61,025 nt of DNA from Haloferax gibbonsii ATCC 33959 (GCF_000336775.1 NZ_AOLJ01000022.1:103797-164821); one strand, 5' to 3'; positions 18,839 to 33,486 are shown, counted from the first letter of the stretch. Notes: generated by a model not told the origin, from the letters alone. Made by a program: numbers and translations.

Positions 18839-19006
18839 GGGGGTACTGGTTCCTCGATTCAGATAAAACTGTTCTCAATTCTACATTAAAACTTGACATT
18901 ATTGCGGTCCGAGCCCCACTGTTCGGGTTGGCCGGCGTCCGAACGCCGGACCCGTCGGTCGGAGCGCGCGGAGAGTGCCCGGAAAAAGACGAAGAGAGGA
19001 GCGTGG

Positions 19007-19540
19007 TTAGTGCTGGGGCTCGCCGACGGGTGCCTTCATGTCGTCGATGCGGAGGATGAGGATGTTGCTCGTGTCGTCCTTGCCGTCGAGCGTGCCGTCG
19101 ATGACGAGCTTCGAGAGGGGCGTCGGACCGACGCGAATCTTGTCACCCTCGTGGAACTCACGGACCGAGCCCTGAACGTGAATCTCGGCGCGGCACAGCT
19201 CGGGGTGGTGGACGCTGGAGAGGTCGATTTCGTCCACGTTGACGCCTTCGACTTCCTCGTCGTTGTGGAACAGGGGGACGAACGCGGGCTCGTCCATCTT
19301 GTCCACGTCGAGCGCCTCGTAGGCGTTCGCGGTCGGCTTGTAGCCGCCCTTCGGACCGGGTACGCCCTCGACCAACTGGAGCGCCTTCAGGCTCTGCATC
19401 TGGTTTCGGATGGTGCCGGGGTTTCGGTTGACTTCGGTCGCGATATCCTCACCCTTCACGGCGTCCTCGGAGTCCCGATAGAGGTTGATGAGGGCGGTCA
19501 AGATAGTTTTCTGACTCGAAGTGAGCTCGATTGATGACAT
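19007..19540 (-). CDS. Rrf2-like winged-helix transcriptional regulator
   Basis: The 177-residue protein opens with a winged helix-turn-helix: SSQKTILTALINLYR, then AVKGEDIATEVNRNPGTIRNQMQSLKALQLVEG, then a GPKGGYKPT wing. The rest, from about residue 80, is a beta-rich region (AEIHVQGSVREFHEGDKIRVG, NILILRIDDM) that could bind a ligand or mediate dimerisation. Rrf2-type iron-sulfur cysteines are absent; only one Cys is seen. It is preceded by a TATA-like ATTTAAGG 30 bases upstream and diverges from an epimerase gene 165 bases away. The DNA-binding fold is clear, the signal unknown. Confidence 0.85.
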   Translation of the reverse strand: MSSIELTSSQKTILTALINLYRDSEDAVKGEDIATEVNRNPGTIRNQMQSLKALQLVEGVPGPKGGYKPTANAYEALDVDKMDEPAFVPLFHNDEEVEGVNVDEIDLSSVHHPELCRAEIHVQGSVREFHEGDKIRVGPTPLSKLVIDGTLDGKDDTSNILILRIDDMKAPVGEPQH

Positions 19541-19705
19541 GGAGAGTGGTTCGCTACATACGTCCTTAAATCCGATGGATGACGCCTCGAATCTGCCGTT
19601 CGTCTACTTTGTAACCGCGGGACACTCATGAATGTTCATTTTGAACCCTAATTCGGCCTCGATGCTGTCGATAGCACTATACGGCTCACGAGAGTTTGGT
19701 AGCAC

Positions 19706-20626
19706 ATGAATGGGAAACGAGTCCTCGTCACCGGCGGTGCCGGCTTCATCGGCTCGAACCTCGCGAACCATCTCGCGGCGGAAAACGAGGTCGTCGCGGT
19801 CGACGACCTCTACCTCGGAACGCCCGATAACCTCGACGACGCGGTCGAATTCCACGACGCGAGCGTCCTCGACGACGACCTCCCGACCGAGGGCGTCGAC
19901 GTGGTGTTTCACCTGGCGGCGCTGTCGTCGTACAAGATGCACGAAGAGAACCCGACGAAAGGCGCGCGCGTCAACGTCGAAGGCTTCGTGAACACGGTCG
20001 AACAGGCCCGAAACGACGGCTGCGACACCGTCGTCTACGCCTCCACCTCCTCGATTTACGGCTCTCGGACGGAGCCCTCGCCGGAGGACATGCCGGTCGA
20101 AGCGCGCACGGGTTACGAGGCGTCGAAACTCGCCCGCGAGCGCTACGCGGAGTACTTCCACCACCACTACGACATGCGGACGGCCGGGCTCCGGTTCTTC
20201 TCGGTGTATCAGGGCTTCGGCGGCGCGGAAGCACACAAAGGCGAGTTCGCCAACACGGTCGCGCAGTTCGCCGACCAGATTGCCAACGGCGAGTCGCCGG
20301 AGCTGTTCGGCGACGGCACTCAGACGCGCGACTTCACGCACGTCGACGACATCGTCCGCGGCATCGAACTCGCCGCCGACCACCGACTCCAGGGTATCTA
20401 CAACCTCGGGACTGCCGAGAGCTACTCGTTCAACGAGATGGTCGGGATGATAAACGAGACCCTCGGAACCGACGTCGACCCGGTTTACATCGAAAACCCC
20501 CTCGACGTGTACGTCCACGACACGATGGCCGACTGCACGAAGATACGCGAAGAGACCGGCTGGGAGCCCCAGATTTCCTTCGAGGAGGGCGTCCGACGCG
20601 TCTGCGAACCGTACCTCGACGAGTAG
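19706..20626 (+). CDS. NAD-dependent sugar-nucleotide epimerase/dehydratase
   Basis: The 306-residue extended short-chain dehydrogenase has the NAD-binding VLVTGGAGFIGSNLANHL at the N-terminus, FHLAALSSYKM, the Ser of STSSIYG and the catalytic pair of GYEASKLARERY (YxxxK). RDFTHVDDIVRGIELA and YNLGTAESYSFNEM are typical of UDP-glucose 4-epimerase-like enzymes. It probably interconverts or modifies an NDP-sugar for glycosylation of surface proteins or lipids; the specific sugar cannot be told. ACTATACGG about 28 bases before the ATG is a TATA box. No glycosyltransferase gene is near. Confidence 0.9.
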   Translation: MNGKRVLVTGGAGFIGSNLANHLAAENEVVAVDDLYLGTPDNLDDAVEFHDASVLDDDLPTEGVDVVFHLAALSSYKMHEENPTKGARVNVEGFVNTVEQARNDGCDTVVYASTSSIYGSRTEPSPEDMPVEARTGYEASKLARERYAEYFHHHYDMRTAGLRFFSVYQGFGGAEAHKGEFANTVAQFADQIANGESPELFGDGTQTRDFTHVDDIVRGIELAADHRLQGIYNLGTAESYSFNEMVGMINETLGTDVDPVYIENPLDVYVHDTMADCTKIREETGWEPQISFEEGVRRVCEPYLDE

Positions 20627-20668
20627 CGCCTCGTTCGGTCTCCGGACGCTCGTCTCCCTTTCAGTCGG

Positions 20669-21979
20669 TCACGACGGCCCCGACCGACTCCGCTGTTCGA
20701 AGTTCACAGTCACGACGACGTCCTCTCCAGTCGCCTCGCGTATTCGGTCTCCGATTCGCGACGACAACTCCGGGTACTGACGACCGACCGGGTGTTGGAC
20801 CGCGACCGTCACCCGTCGCGGGCCGTCGTCGAGCCCGGCGGTTCCGAACTCGACGCCGACCGACAGCAGTTCGAGCGAGTCGTACTCCGAGTCGTCGAGG
20901 ACGGTTTGGACGCCCCCGGTCGCACGGTTCTCGAACGCGATTTGCGAGGCGAGAAGCGACCCCGGGCCGAGCACGGTGAGCCCGAGGAGGACGAGCGCCA
21001 CCCACGTCGCTCTGGTCCCGAAGAACGAGCGAAGCCGCCGTCTCGTCGACCCCGGCGAGTCCCAGTAACTCGGCCGGTATCCGAGGTACCAGAGCGCGAG
21101 CGTCCCCGCGAGGACGATGCTCGCCACGTTGACCGCGAGGAGCGTGAGCGCGCCGACGGCGACCGCCGGAATCGCCCAGGCGACGCCGATACCGACGGCC
21201 GCGGCCGCGGGGACGGTCGCGGCCGCGACCGCGACGCCGACGATTGAGACGGGGAGTTCAGTCGCCAAGCCGACGCCTCCGGCCGCGCCCGCACAGAGCG
21301 CGACGACGAGCGTCAACAGCCCCGGCGACGACCGACTGGCAATCTGCTGGACCGTGGTCACGTTCAGCGCCGACGGCACGAACTGCGCCGTCTTGAGTCC
21401 CCATCCCAGCGCCGCGGCGGCGACGATGGCCACGGCGAGGCCGACGACCGTCGAGCGAACCCCGCCCGTGAACATGTCGTCCTCGCCGAGCGCCGCGCCG
21501 ACGCTGGCCATGAGCGCCGCGCCGATCTGCGGGGCGATGACCATCGACCCGACGACGAGCGCGGGCGAGTCGAGCAACAGCCCCGCCGTGGCGACGAGCG
21601 CGCTCAGCACCGTCATCCCGTAGTACGCCGTCGGCTGGGGGTTGAGGTCGTGCGCCTTCGTCAGAATCTCCTCGTTCGAGACGCGCTCTTCTTCCTCGTC
21701 GCCCTCGACGTACCGCTCGACGAGTCGGTCGTAGTGCGGCGTCGTCGCCGACTCGATGTTACCGATGACGAGGTAGCGTTCCTCGAACCCCGCCTCGGAG
21801 AGCGTCTCTCTGATTCTGTCGACCGCCTCCGTCGGCAGCGGGAACTCGATAAGGTACGAGCGAGCGTCGGCGTCGGACTCGCCGACCGGGAGGACGACCG
21901 GGTCGACGTCCTCGCCTCGGAGCGCATCGACGACCGCGTCGAGTTCCCCCGCCTCGACGCGAATCTGCAAGTGCCGCAT
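20669..21979 (-). CDS. DUF389 family membrane protein
   Basis: The ATG at 21979 (MRHLQIRVEAGELDAV) gives 436 residues. Residues 1-115 form a soluble domain with a ferredoxin-like pattern. About seven membrane helices follow, including the family core ALVVGSMVIAPQIGAALMASVGAAL, and then a soluble tail from about residue 340. DUF389 proteins are widespread and their function is unknown; the tandem hydrophobic units suggest a transporter or channel. A palindromic TTATCGATAA at 22081-22090 lies upstream and could serve as a promoter with a leader of about 75 bases. Confidence 0.88.
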   Translation of the reverse strand: MRHLQIRVEAGELDAVVDALRGEDVDPVVLPVGESDADARSYLIEFPLPTEAVDRIRETLSEAGFEERYLVIGNIESATTPHYDRLVERYVEGDEEEERVSNEEILTKAHDLNPQPTAYYGMTVLSALVATAGLLLDSPALVVGSMVIAPQIGAALMASVGAALGEDDMFTGGVRSTVVGLAVAIVAAAALGWGLKTAQFVPSALNVTTVQQIASRSSPGLLTLVVALCAGAAGGVGLATELPVSIVGVAVAAATVPAAAAVGIGVAWAIPAVAVGALTLLAVNVASIVLAGTLALWYLGYRPSYWDSPGSTRRRLRSFFGTRATWVALVLLGLTVLGPGSLLASQIAFENRATGGVQTVLDDSEYDSLELLSVGVEFGTAGLDDGPRRVTVAVQHPVGRQYPELSSRIGDRIREATGEDVVVTVNFEQRSRSGPS

Positions 21980-22137
21980 GGCACTCGATACGACGCGGTC
22001 GCGGAAAAGCGAGACGGGCCTTGCGACCGGCCGGAGCCCATTTCGCCACGCGGCGACCTCCCAGAAGGCGACGGGCGGCATTATCGATAAGGGTGTTTTT
22101 CCGATGCCACTAAACGCCCCGAACGAGTGGGTGAACT

Positions 22138-23037
22138 ATGGAACGGAACGTCAGGATTCTCGGTGCACCGACGGACTACGGTGCCAATCGACGCGGGGTG
22201 GACATGGGGCCCTCCGCGATTCGATACGCCGGACTCGCGGGGCAACTCGAGTCCGCCGGCGTCTCGCCGACGGACGCGGGCGACCTCGCGGTCCCGCACC
22301 ACGCGACGCGGGACGCGGACGCCGGGCCGGCGAACGCGAAACACGTCCAGGAGGTCGAAGAAGTGACGACGAGCCTCGCAGACGCCGTCTCGACCGCGCT
22401 CGCGGAGGAGACGACCCCGCTCGCGCTCGGCGGCGACCACTCCATCGCCATCGGCTCGCTGGTCGGGAGCGCCCGCGACGCCGACATCGGCGTCATCTGG
22501 TTCGACGCCCACGGCGACTTCAACACGCCGAGCACCTCACCGTCCGGAAACGTCCACGGTATGCCGCTGGCCGCCGCGCTCGGCATCGGCGACTTCGAGG
22601 GCGCCGAGTGGGCGAACGCCGCCGGTCTCGAAGCGGAGAACGTCGCCATCGTCGGCCTGCGCTCCGTCGACGGCCCGGAGGCCGAGGCGATTCGCGACAC
22701 CGACGTCACGGTCTACACGATGTCGGACATCGACGAGCGCGGCATCACCGACGTGACGAACGACGCCCTCGACGTGGCGACCGACGGCACCGACGGCGTC
22801 CACATCAGCCTCGACCTCGACTGGCTCGACCCCCGCGAGGCCCCCGGGGTCGGGACGCCCGTCCGCGGCGGCGTGACCTACCGCGAGGCCCACGCGGCGA
22901 TGGAGCTCGTCGCCCGCTCGGAGGCCATGCGCTCGTTCGAACTCGTGGAGGTCAACCCCATCCTCGACGAGCACAACGAGACCGCGACGCTCGCGACCGA
23001 ACTCGCCGCAAGCGCCTTCGGCAAGCGCATCCTCTGA
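22138..23037 (+). CDS. rocF: Arginase (ureohydrolase family)
   Basis: The 299-residue enzyme carries all binuclear manganese motifs: GGDHSIAIGS, WFDAHGDFNTPSTSPSGNVHGMPLA and SLDLDWLDPREAPG. The SGNVHGMPLA loop is arginase-like and differs from the agmatinase version, and ELVEVNPILDEHNETA matches arginase. It hydrolyses L-arginine to ornithine and urea, opening arginine catabolism. The start is supported by CACTAAAC 28 bases upstream. A Nudix gene begins on the last base of its stop codon. Agmatinase is the main alternative. Confidence 0.9.
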   Translation: MERNVRILGAPTDYGANRRGVDMGPSAIRYAGLAGQLESAGVSPTDAGDLAVPHHATRDADAGPANAKHVQEVEEVTTSLADAVSTALAEETTPLALGGDHSIAIGSLVGSARDADIGVIWFDAHGDFNTPSTSPSGNVHGMPLAAALGIGDFEGAEWANAAGLEAENVAIVGLRSVDGPEAEAIRDTDVTVYTMSDIDERGITDVTNDALDVATDGTDGVHISLDLDWLDPREAPGVGTPVRGGVTYREAHAAMELVARSEAMRSFELVEVNPILDEHNETATLATELAASAFGKRIL

Positions 23038-23507
23038 TGTCGACGCCGAGAGAAGCCCCCGCTCCGCACGACCTGGCCGCCGGCGTCGTCGTCCTACAGG
23101 AGAACTCGGTGCTCGCGGTCTACGAGAAGGATCGCTGGGGGCTGCCGAAAGGCGGCTCCGAACCCGGCGAGTTCTTCTTCGAGACCGCCGCCCGCGAGGC
23201 CGCAGAGGAGACCGGCGTCGAAGTCGAAATCCAGTCGCTGGCCTTCACGAGCGAGATTCGCGCGCCAGACCACCGCATCTATCTCCAGCGGTTCTATCAC
23301 GCGACGCCCGTCGCCGACGACCCGACCCCGTCGCCGAGCGACCCCGACGACGAAATCGAGGCCGCGAAGTTCCTCCCGCTCACCGCGCTCGGGTCGACGC
23401 TCACCTACCGGCCGCGGGTCGAACCGCTCCGCGACTGGCTCCGGGACCGCAAGCCGCGACACTACACCTACGACCTGACGAGAGAGCCGTCGGACGTGGA
23501 GAAATAG
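23037..23507 (+). CDS. Nudix hydrolase
   Basis: The 156-residue protein has a standard Nudix box, GGSEPGEFFFETAAREAAEETGV, that fits GX5EX7REUXEEXGU (glycine, then REAAEE, then G). It hydrolyses a nucleoside diphosphate linked to another moiety; candidates are Ap4A, ADP-ribose or damaged nucleotides, and the sequence does not choose. The start ATG shares one base with the TGA stop of the arginase gene (TGATG), so translation is probably coupled even though the reactions seem unrelated. Its stop lies three bases from the stop of the opposing gene. Confidence 0.9.
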   Translation: MSTPREAPAPHDLAAGVVVLQENSVLAVYEKDRWGLPKGGSEPGEFFFETAAREAAEETGVEVEIQSLAFTSEIRAPDHRIYLQRFYHATPVADDPTPSPSDPDDEIEAAKFLPLTALGSTLTYRPRVEPLRDWLRDRKPRHYTYDLTREPSDVEK

Positions 23508-23510
23508 AAG

Positions 23511-23924
23511 CTACGACGCGCTGTCGCTGGTTTTTCTCGCTCTCACGACTCGAACGACGTACCCGACACCCGCTCCGAGACCGCCGAGCGCGAGTGAAAG
23601 CACCGCGCCGGCGACGAGCGGATACCCGAGCCACAGCGGCGACTCCATCGTCGATACCGGGGCGAACAGGTTGACCGCGAACGCGAAACACGGACCGAAG
23701 GCGAGCACGATACCCTCGCCGGCCCGTTCACCGACGCGCTCGCCTCGGGCGACGTGAGACGCGACGCCGGCGACGACGAGCACCGCGCCCGCGTCGACGA
23801 CGAGCGACTGCACGTGCGTCGGCGGTTCGAGGTTCCACGCCCGAAGCGCGGTCAGGCCGCCGAGAACGACGACGAATGCGAGCGCCGAGACGCCGACGAT
23901 TCTCGACCGGGGTCGCACTCTCAT
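23511..23924 (-). CDS. Membrane protein of unknown function
   Basis: The 137-residue protein has four hydrophobic segments: IVGVSALAFVVVLGGLTAL, SLVVDAGAVLVVAGVASHV, GIVLAFGPCFAFAVNLFAP and WLGYPLVAGAVLSLALGGLG. The C-terminal segment YVVRVVRARKTSD is basic, which fits a cytoplasmic tail. GGCATTTACC about 26 bases before the ATG is a TATA-like box. No domain is recognised. It lies between the Nudix gene (convergent, three bases apart) and gyrA. Confidence 0.75.
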   Translation of the reverse strand: MRVRPRSRIVGVSALAFVVVLGGLTALRAWNLEPPTHVQSLVVDAGAVLVVAGVASHVARGERVGERAGEGIVLAFGPCFAFAVNLFAPVSTMESPLWLGYPLVAGAVLSLALGGLGAGVGYVVRVVRARKTSDSAS

Positions 23925-24033
23925 ACCGAGACGACCCGTCGGCCGGGGTAAATGCCTTCGGGGAGTGACGTTCAGCGCGGTCGCTCACCGGTGGGAATCC
24001 GTACAAAGAAATCCGCCGTCGCGAGGAGACGGC

Positions 24034-26598
<2,565 letters not shown>

Positions 26599-26599
26599 G

Positions 26600-28553
<1,954 letters not shown>

Positions 28554-28736
28554 CTCGCACGCGCGGGCGCGTACTACTTACTGGAGCCCCGCGTAGCGGT
28601 TTCCGCGCTCGCCGAGTTCGACTGGCCGGCGCGAACGTCGTGGGTGACTCTGTATAACACGATTCGAGTCTTCGTCGCGAGCGGGCCTCGAAGCGCGTCA
28701 ACGTCGGAATTTCACTTTCACTCCGTTGCCGGTGAG

Positions 28737-28744
28737 TACTTAAC
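28737..28744 (+). promoter_or_regulatory. Putative TATA box of top6B-top6A
   Basis: TACTTAAC is centred about 33 bases before the top6B ATG. Together with the gyrB box it delimits a divergent control region of 253 bases between the two topoisomerase operons. Confidence 0.4.
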
Positions 28745-28772
28745 GCGGGACTGGGTAGATGCGCATCAGGAA

Positions 28773-31169
28773 ATGACCTCGTTCCAGTCGACACTCGGTG
28801 ACGAGCCGGGGATCGCAGAGGAGCTGGCGAAGGGCCAGCGGGAGATCTCCATCGCCGAGTTCTTCGAGAAGAACAAGCACATGTTGGGCTTCGACAGCGG
28901 AGCCCGCGGGTTGGTCACCGCCGTCAAGGAGGCGGTGGACAACGCGCTCGACGCCACGGAGGAGGCGGGCATCCAGCCCGACATCTACGTGGAAATCGCC
29001 GAGGCGGGCGACTACTACCGCCTCGTCATCGAGGACAACGGGCCGGGCATCACGAAAGAGCAGGTGCCCAAAGTGTTCGGGAAGCTCCTCTACGGCTCTC
29101 GCTTCCACGCGCGCGAACAGTCCCGCGGCCAGCAGGGTATCGGTATCTCCGCGGCGGTCCTCTACTCGCAGCTGACGAGCGGGAAGCCCGCCAAGGTGAC
29201 GAGCCGGACGCAGGGCTCGGAGGACGCCGAGTACTTCGAACTCGTCATCAACACGGACCAGAACGAACCCGAGATTCGCACCGAGAAGACGACCTCGTGG
29301 GACCGCCCCCACGGCACGCGCATCGAGTTGGAGATGGAAGCCAACATGCGCGCCCGCCAGCAGCTCCACGACTACATCCTCCACACGGCGGTCGTCAACC
29401 CCCACGCCCGCATCGAACTCCGGGAACCCGGCCTCGACGAGCCGATGAAGTTCGAGCGGGCGACCGACCAGCTTCCGAAACAGACGAAGGAGATTCGTCC
29501 CCATCCCCACGGCGTCGAACTCGGGACGCTCCTGAAGATGCTCGCGGCGACCGAGTCGTACTCCGTCTCCGGCTTCCTCCAAGAGGAGTTCACCCGCGTG
29601 GGCGCGAAGACATCCGACAAGATTCACGACGCCTTCCGCGACCGGCACTTCGGCCGCGAGATGACGTGGCGGACGCCCGACGCGACCGAGGCGGACGAAC
29701 TCGTCGCCGTCGTCGAGGACGCCGTCGCCAACAAGGGCAAGGAGGCGACCGCGGCGTTCGCGGACGAACTGGTCGATATCGTCGTCGGCAAGGACCGCAT
29801 CGCCCACGGCGAACTCGTCACCATCGTCGAAAACGTCGCCGAGACGGTCGGCGAGGAGACCGACACCTCGTTCGGCGAGACGGTTCGGGAGAACGTCGTC
29901 GAGGCGCTGTGGCCCGTCCTCACCGACGACCGCGAGGGCGACGTGTACGCCATCGTCGACGACGTGACGACCACGCAGAAAGACGACGCCGGCAAGGTGT
30001 CGATGGCGCGCTCCATCGCCACGCAGTTCGCCGAGACGACCGGCCCGGCCGACCGCGCCACCCGCGACGACGTGGCCGAGTTCGTCGCGTGGGCCGCCGA
30101 GCGAACCAAAGAACGCGAGGACGAGACCTACGGCGAGACGGCACAGGAGAACGTCGCCGACGCCATCTGGTCGCGGATGCGCACCGTTTCCGACGAGGTG
30201 CCGAAGGTCCGCGAGATCGCCGACGACCGCGACGTGGCCCGCGACCTGCTCGACGCGATGCGCCAGACGGACATCCTCGCGCCGCCGACCGACTGTCTCT
30301 CTCCCATCTCCGCGGACCTCGTGGAAGCCGGCCTGAAAAAGGAGTTCGACGCCGACTTCTACGCCGCGGCGACCCGCGACGCCGAGGTCCACGGCGGCGA
30401 CCCGTTCATCGTCGAGGCCGGCATCGCCTACGGCGGCGAACTGCGGTCCGAGGGGAAAATCGACCTGCTCCGCTTCGCCAACCGCGTCCCGCTCGTCTAC
30501 CAGCAGGGCGCGTGTACCATCACCCACGTCGTCAAGGACATCGGCTGGCGGAACTACGGCCTCGACCAACCGGGCGGCAGCGGCATGCCGAACGGCCCCG
30601 CCGTCCTCATGGTCCACGTCGCCTCCACGAACGTCCCCTTTACGAGCGAGTCGAAGGACGCGCTCGCGGACGTGCCGGCGATTCAAGACGAGGTCGAACT
30701 CGCCATCCGCGAGGCGGCCCGCGAACTCAAGTCCTACCTCTCGAAGCGGCGGTCGCTCCAGAAGCGCCGCAAGAAACAGGACGTGCTCGGCCGCATCCTC
30801 CCGCAGATGGCGACGAAGCTCTCGGAGGTCACCGGGCGACCCGAGCCCAACATCGACGGCGCGCTCGGCCGCATCATGAACAACCTGACCGTCGAGCGGG
30901 CCGTCGAAGACGGCGAGGTGACGCTCACGGTGAAGAACTACTCCAACACGAACGAGTCGCCGGACATCACGGACATCGTCTCGGCGGAGCCGGCCGGCCT
31001 CGACGGCGAGGCGACGGTCGTCGACCTCGACGGGGAGTGGTTCGTCAAGTGGAACCCCGAGGTGTCGTCCGGTGAGACGGCGACGCTCACGTACTCGGTC
31101 GCACAGGACGCGTCGTTCGACATCAACGTCGACGGCGTCGAGACGGAGAAACTCACGGTGAACGTATAA
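28773..31169 (+). CDS. top6B: DNA topoisomerase VI subunit B
   Basis: The ATG at 28773 gives 798 residues. The GHKL ATPase domain has [39 protein letters not shown] and [16 protein letters not shown], followed by the H2TH and transducer domains and a C-terminal immunoglobulin-like domain ([17 protein letters not shown]). About 230 residues between roughly 290 and 520 are an acidic insertion with two similar blocks ([11 protein letters not shown], then [11 protein letters not shown]), so the protein is longer than non-halophilic homologues. With Top6A it makes transient double-strand breaks and decatenates DNA. It overlaps top6A by one base. Confidence 0.97.
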   Translation: MTSFQSTLGDEPGIAEELAKGQREISIAEFFEKNKHMLGFDSGARGLVTAVKEAVDNALDATEEAGIQPDIYVEIAEAGDYYRLVIEDNGPGITKEQVPKVFGKLLYGSRFHAREQSRGQQGIGISAAVLYSQLTSGKPAKVTSRTQGSEDAEYFELVINTDQNEPEIRTEKTTSWDRPHGTRIELEMEANMRARQQLHDYILHTAVVNPHARIELREPGLDEPMKFERATDQLPKQTKEIRPHPHGVELGTLLKMLAATESYSVSGFLQEEFTRVGAKTSDKIHDAFRDRHFGREMTWRTPDATEADELVAVVEDAVANKGKEATAAFADELVDIVVGKDRIAHGELVTIVENVAETVGEETDTSFGETVRENVVEALWPVLTDDREGDVYAIVDDVTTTQKDDAGKVSMARSIATQFAETTGPADRATRDDVAEFVAWAAERTKEREDETYGETAQENVADAIWSRMRTVSDEVPKVREIADDRDVARDLLDAMRQTDILAPPTDCLSPISADLVEAGLKKEFDADFYAAATRDAEVHGGDPFIVEAGIAYGGELRSEGKIDLLRFANRVPLVYQQGACTITHVVKDIGWRNYGLDQPGGSGMPNGPAVLMVHVASTNVPFTSESKDALADVPAIQDEVELAIREAARELKSYLSKRRSLQKRRKKQDVLGRILPQMATKLSEVTGRPEPNIDGALGRIMNNLTVERAVEDGEVTLTVKNYSNTNESPDITDIVSAEPAGLDGEATVVDLDGEWFVKWNPEVSSGETATLTYSVAQDASFDINVDGVETEKLTVNV

Positions 31170-32269
31170 TGGCTCCAGAACCGAACACATCCGAGGAACG
31201 CGCCCGCGAGCGTCTCATCGACCTCGCGGCGGAGTTCTACGACCAGTTCGACGCGGGGGAGATTCCGCACATGACGCTCCCGACGCGGACGAAAAGCAAC
31301 ATCGAGTACGACGAGAACTCGAACGTCTGGGTGTACGGCGACCGGACCTCGACGCGCTCTGCGAACAGCGTCCGGGGGGCGCGAAAGCTCCTGAAGGCCG
31401 CCTACACCATCGAGTTCCTCGCGCGGCAGTTAGAGGAGGACCGCTCGTCCACCCTGCGTGAGCTGTACTACATCTCCGAGTCGTGGGACGCCGAAGAGGC
31501 GCACTTCTCCGACCAGGACGAGTCGAACCAGCTCATCGAGGACCTCGAAATCGTCTCCGAGGTCACCCGCGAGGACTTCCACATGCGGCCCGAGGAGTCG
31601 GGGGCGACCCTCATGGGCCCGCTCGAACTCCGCGAGCAGACCCGCCGCGGCGAGCGCGACATCCACTGCCAACTCGACGTGGGCGAGGGCGGCTACCAGA
31701 TTCCGAACAACCCCGACACCATCGAGTTCCTCGACCACGACATCGACTTCGTCCTCTGCGTGGAGACCGGTGGGATGCGCGACCGCCTCGTCGAAAACGG
31801 CTTCGACGACGAGTACAACGTGCTCATCGTCCACCTGAAGGGCCAGCCCGCGCGGGCGACCCGGCGCATCACGAAGCGCCTGCACAACGAACTCGACCTG
31901 CCGGTCGTGGTCTTCACCGACGGCGACCCGTGGTCCTACCGCATCTTCGGCTCCGTCGCTTACGGCTCCATCAAGTCCGCGCACCTCTCGGAACACCTCG
32001 CGACGCCGGAAGCCAGGTTCGTCGGCATCCAGCCGCAGGACATCGTGGACTACGACCTCCCGACCGACCCGCTCGCGGACTCCGACATCAACGCGCTCCA
32101 GTCCGAACTGGAGGACCCGCGGTTCATGAGCGACTACTGGACCGAACAGATAGAACTGCAGCTCGACATCGGCAAGAAGGCCGAACAGCAGGCGCTCGCC
32201 TCCCGCGGTCTCGACTTCGTGACCGACGAGTACCTGCCGACGCGGCTCGACGAGATGGGCGTCATCTAA
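31169..32269 (+). CDS. top6A: DNA topoisomerase VI subunit A (Spo11 homologue)
   Basis: The 366-residue protein has the 5Y-CAP domain with the catalytic tyrosine of [12 protein letters not shown] (about Tyr101) and a Toprim domain with Glu199 in [12 protein letters not shown] and the DxD of [11 protein letters not shown] (Asp251, Asp253). It cuts both DNA strands, staying linked to the 5' ends, while Top6B supplies ATP-driven gating. Its ATG uses the last A of the top6B stop (TAATG), which points to coupled translation and balanced subunits. It is related to eukaryotic Spo11, which starts meiotic recombination. Confidence 0.98.
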   Translation: MAPEPNTSEERARERLIDLAAEFYDQFDAGEIPHMTLPTRTKSNIEYDENSNVWVYGDRTSTRSANSVRGARKLLKAAYTIEFLARQLEEDRSSTLRELYYISESWDAEEAHFSDQDESNQLIEDLEIVSEVTREDFHMRPEESGATLMGPLELREQTRRGERDIHCQLDVGEGGYQIPNNPDTIEFLDHDIDFVLCVETGGMRDRLVENGFDDEYNVLIVHLKGQPARATRRITKRLHNELDLPVVVFTDGDPWSYRIFGSVAYGSIKSAHLSEHLATPEARFVGIQPQDIVDYDLPTDPLADSDINALQSELEDPRFMSDYWTEQIELQLDIGKKAEQQALASRGLDFVTDEYLPTRLDEMGVI

Positions 32270-32294
32270 CTCGGGCACCCCGGTCGCCGCTTTT

Positions 32295-32510
32295 CTAGGT
32301 CCCGGACCGATTGAACAGCGCCACGATAGTGTAGCCGCCGTAGAAGCCGAGGGTGTGAATCGTTACTTCGGTCGCGAACTCGGCGGCGGTTCGGACTGCT
32401 TGGACGTGGAAGAACAGCGCGTCGGTCGTCACGACGACGAGCGTGACGACGAAACAGACGAGGAGCCGACGGCCGCTGAAAAGCGGGCTCGACCGGAGGG
32501 CGTCGCGCAT
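32295..32510 (-). CDS. Small membrane protein
   Basis: The 71-residue protein has a basic N-terminus (RSSPLFSGRR), a strong membrane helix LLVCFVVTLVVVTTDALFF and a second, weaker one in VTIHTLGFYGGYTIVALF. No recognised family. Start and stop are clean and it fills the gap between convergent top6A and the hydrolase gene, but I see only a weak promoter, so it may be transcribed alone at low level. Existence is likely but not certain. Confidence 0.6.
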   Translation of the reverse strand: MRDALRSSPLFSGRRLLVCFVVTLVVVTTDALFFHVQAVRTAAEFATEVTIHTLGFYGGYTIVALFNRSGT

Positions 32511-32586
32511 GGCGGTTCGACGGCCGCCCGGCGTATGAGTCTGGTGCCGCGAGTGGTTTCGGGGTGTTACCCCTCCCGGTGCGAAC

Positions 32587-33420
32587 TCACGGATAGAGCC
32601 CGTCGCCGCGGAACCCGTCGAAGTAGCGCCTGACGACGCCGTTCAGCGTTCGCGGCTCGCCGGTCGCGAGGTTGTGACCCGCTCCGGAGAACAGCGCGAG
32701 CGTCGCGTCCGCGACGCCGTCTTTGAGTTCTCGAATCCGCGGTTCGGGAAAGAGTCGGTCGGCCTTCCCGGCGGCGACGAGCGTCGGCGCGTCGATGTCG
32801 GCGAGTATCTCCCGGGAGTCGTGTTCGAGACAGGCCGTACAGGAGACGACGGCGTCGGCGGGAACGGCGGGCCGAAAGTCGACGACTCGGCCGGCCGCCT
32901 CGATGAGCGGCGGGGCGACGGTCGCTTCGAGGCCCGTCGCCGCCTCTCGCTCCGCGTCGGCGGCGACCTCGGCCCACCGTCCCTTGCCCGCCAACGAGCG
33001 CCAGCGCGTCACGACGTTCTCGCCGTGGCCGCCGAGTCGGGTCCCGGCGGAGACGACGGCCAGCGAGTCCACGTAGTCGCCGTAGTCGGCGGCGAGATAC
33101 TGGGCGGCGAGGCCGCCCATCGAGACGCCGATAACGTCGGCCGGCCAGAGGTCCTGTTCGTCGATGACGCCGGCGTAGCCCGCGGCGATGTCGCGCGTGG
33201 TCGACCCGACCGGGAGGTGTCGCGGTCGGCCGACCACCCACACGTCGCGGTCGTCGAACTCGCGGAACAGGCCGGCGAGCGCCGCCGCGGTCGCGCGGTT
33301 CGGGTCGGTGCGCTGGAAGGCGTCCGAGAGGCCGGGAAGCACCACGAGCGGGTCGGCGTCGGCGTCGCCGAAGCGGTAGTAGGGCCGCCGGCCGCCGAGC
33401 ATGCCGTAGTCGAGGTCCAT
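32587..33420 (-). CDS. Alpha/beta hydrolase
   Basis: The 277-residue protein from the ATG at 33420 shows a typical alpha/beta hydrolase: VVLPGLSDAFQRT near the N-terminus (oxyanion region), the nucleophile elbow VIGVSMGGLAAQYLA (G-x-S-x-G-G), VAAGKADRLFPEPRI carrying the acid Asp, and FSGAGHNLATGEP with the catalytic His. It is probably an esterase, lipase or C-C hydrolase; the substrate is unknown. CGATTTTGCC about 28 bases upstream on the coding strand supports the start. It is not related in detail to the hydrolase between grpE and dnaK. Confidence 0.87.
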   Translation of the reverse strand: MDLDYGMLGGRRPYYRFGDADADPLVVLPGLSDAFQRTDPNRATAAALAGLFREFDDRDVWVVGRPRHLPVGSTTRDIAAGYAGVIDEQDLWPADVIGVSMGGLAAQYLAADYGDYVDSLAVVSAGTRLGGHGENVVTRWRSLAGKGRWAEVAADAEREAATGLEATVAPPLIEAAGRVVDFRPAVPADAVVSCTACLEHDSREILADIDAPTLVAAGKADRLFPEPRIRELKDGVADATLALFSGAGHNLATGEPRTLNGVVRRYFDGFRGDGLYP

Positions 33421-33454
33421 ACGCGAACGGACGGCCCGGCGCGGCAAAATCGTT

Positions 33455-33486
33455 CTGTCCGTCTGTCCGTCTGTCCGTCTGTCCGC
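33455..33486. repeat. Four tandem copies of an 8-base unit
   Basis: CTGTCCGT is repeated four times without gaps, the last copy ending in C instead of T. It lies just upstream of the hydrolase start region, beyond its TATA-like element, and downstream of the next minus-strand gene. The copy number is likely to vary by replication slippage. Confidence 0.85.

Noticed and set aside
28740..31190. 816-codon minus-strand frame over top6B
   Set aside because: It is a mirror of top6B coding and lacks any domain.
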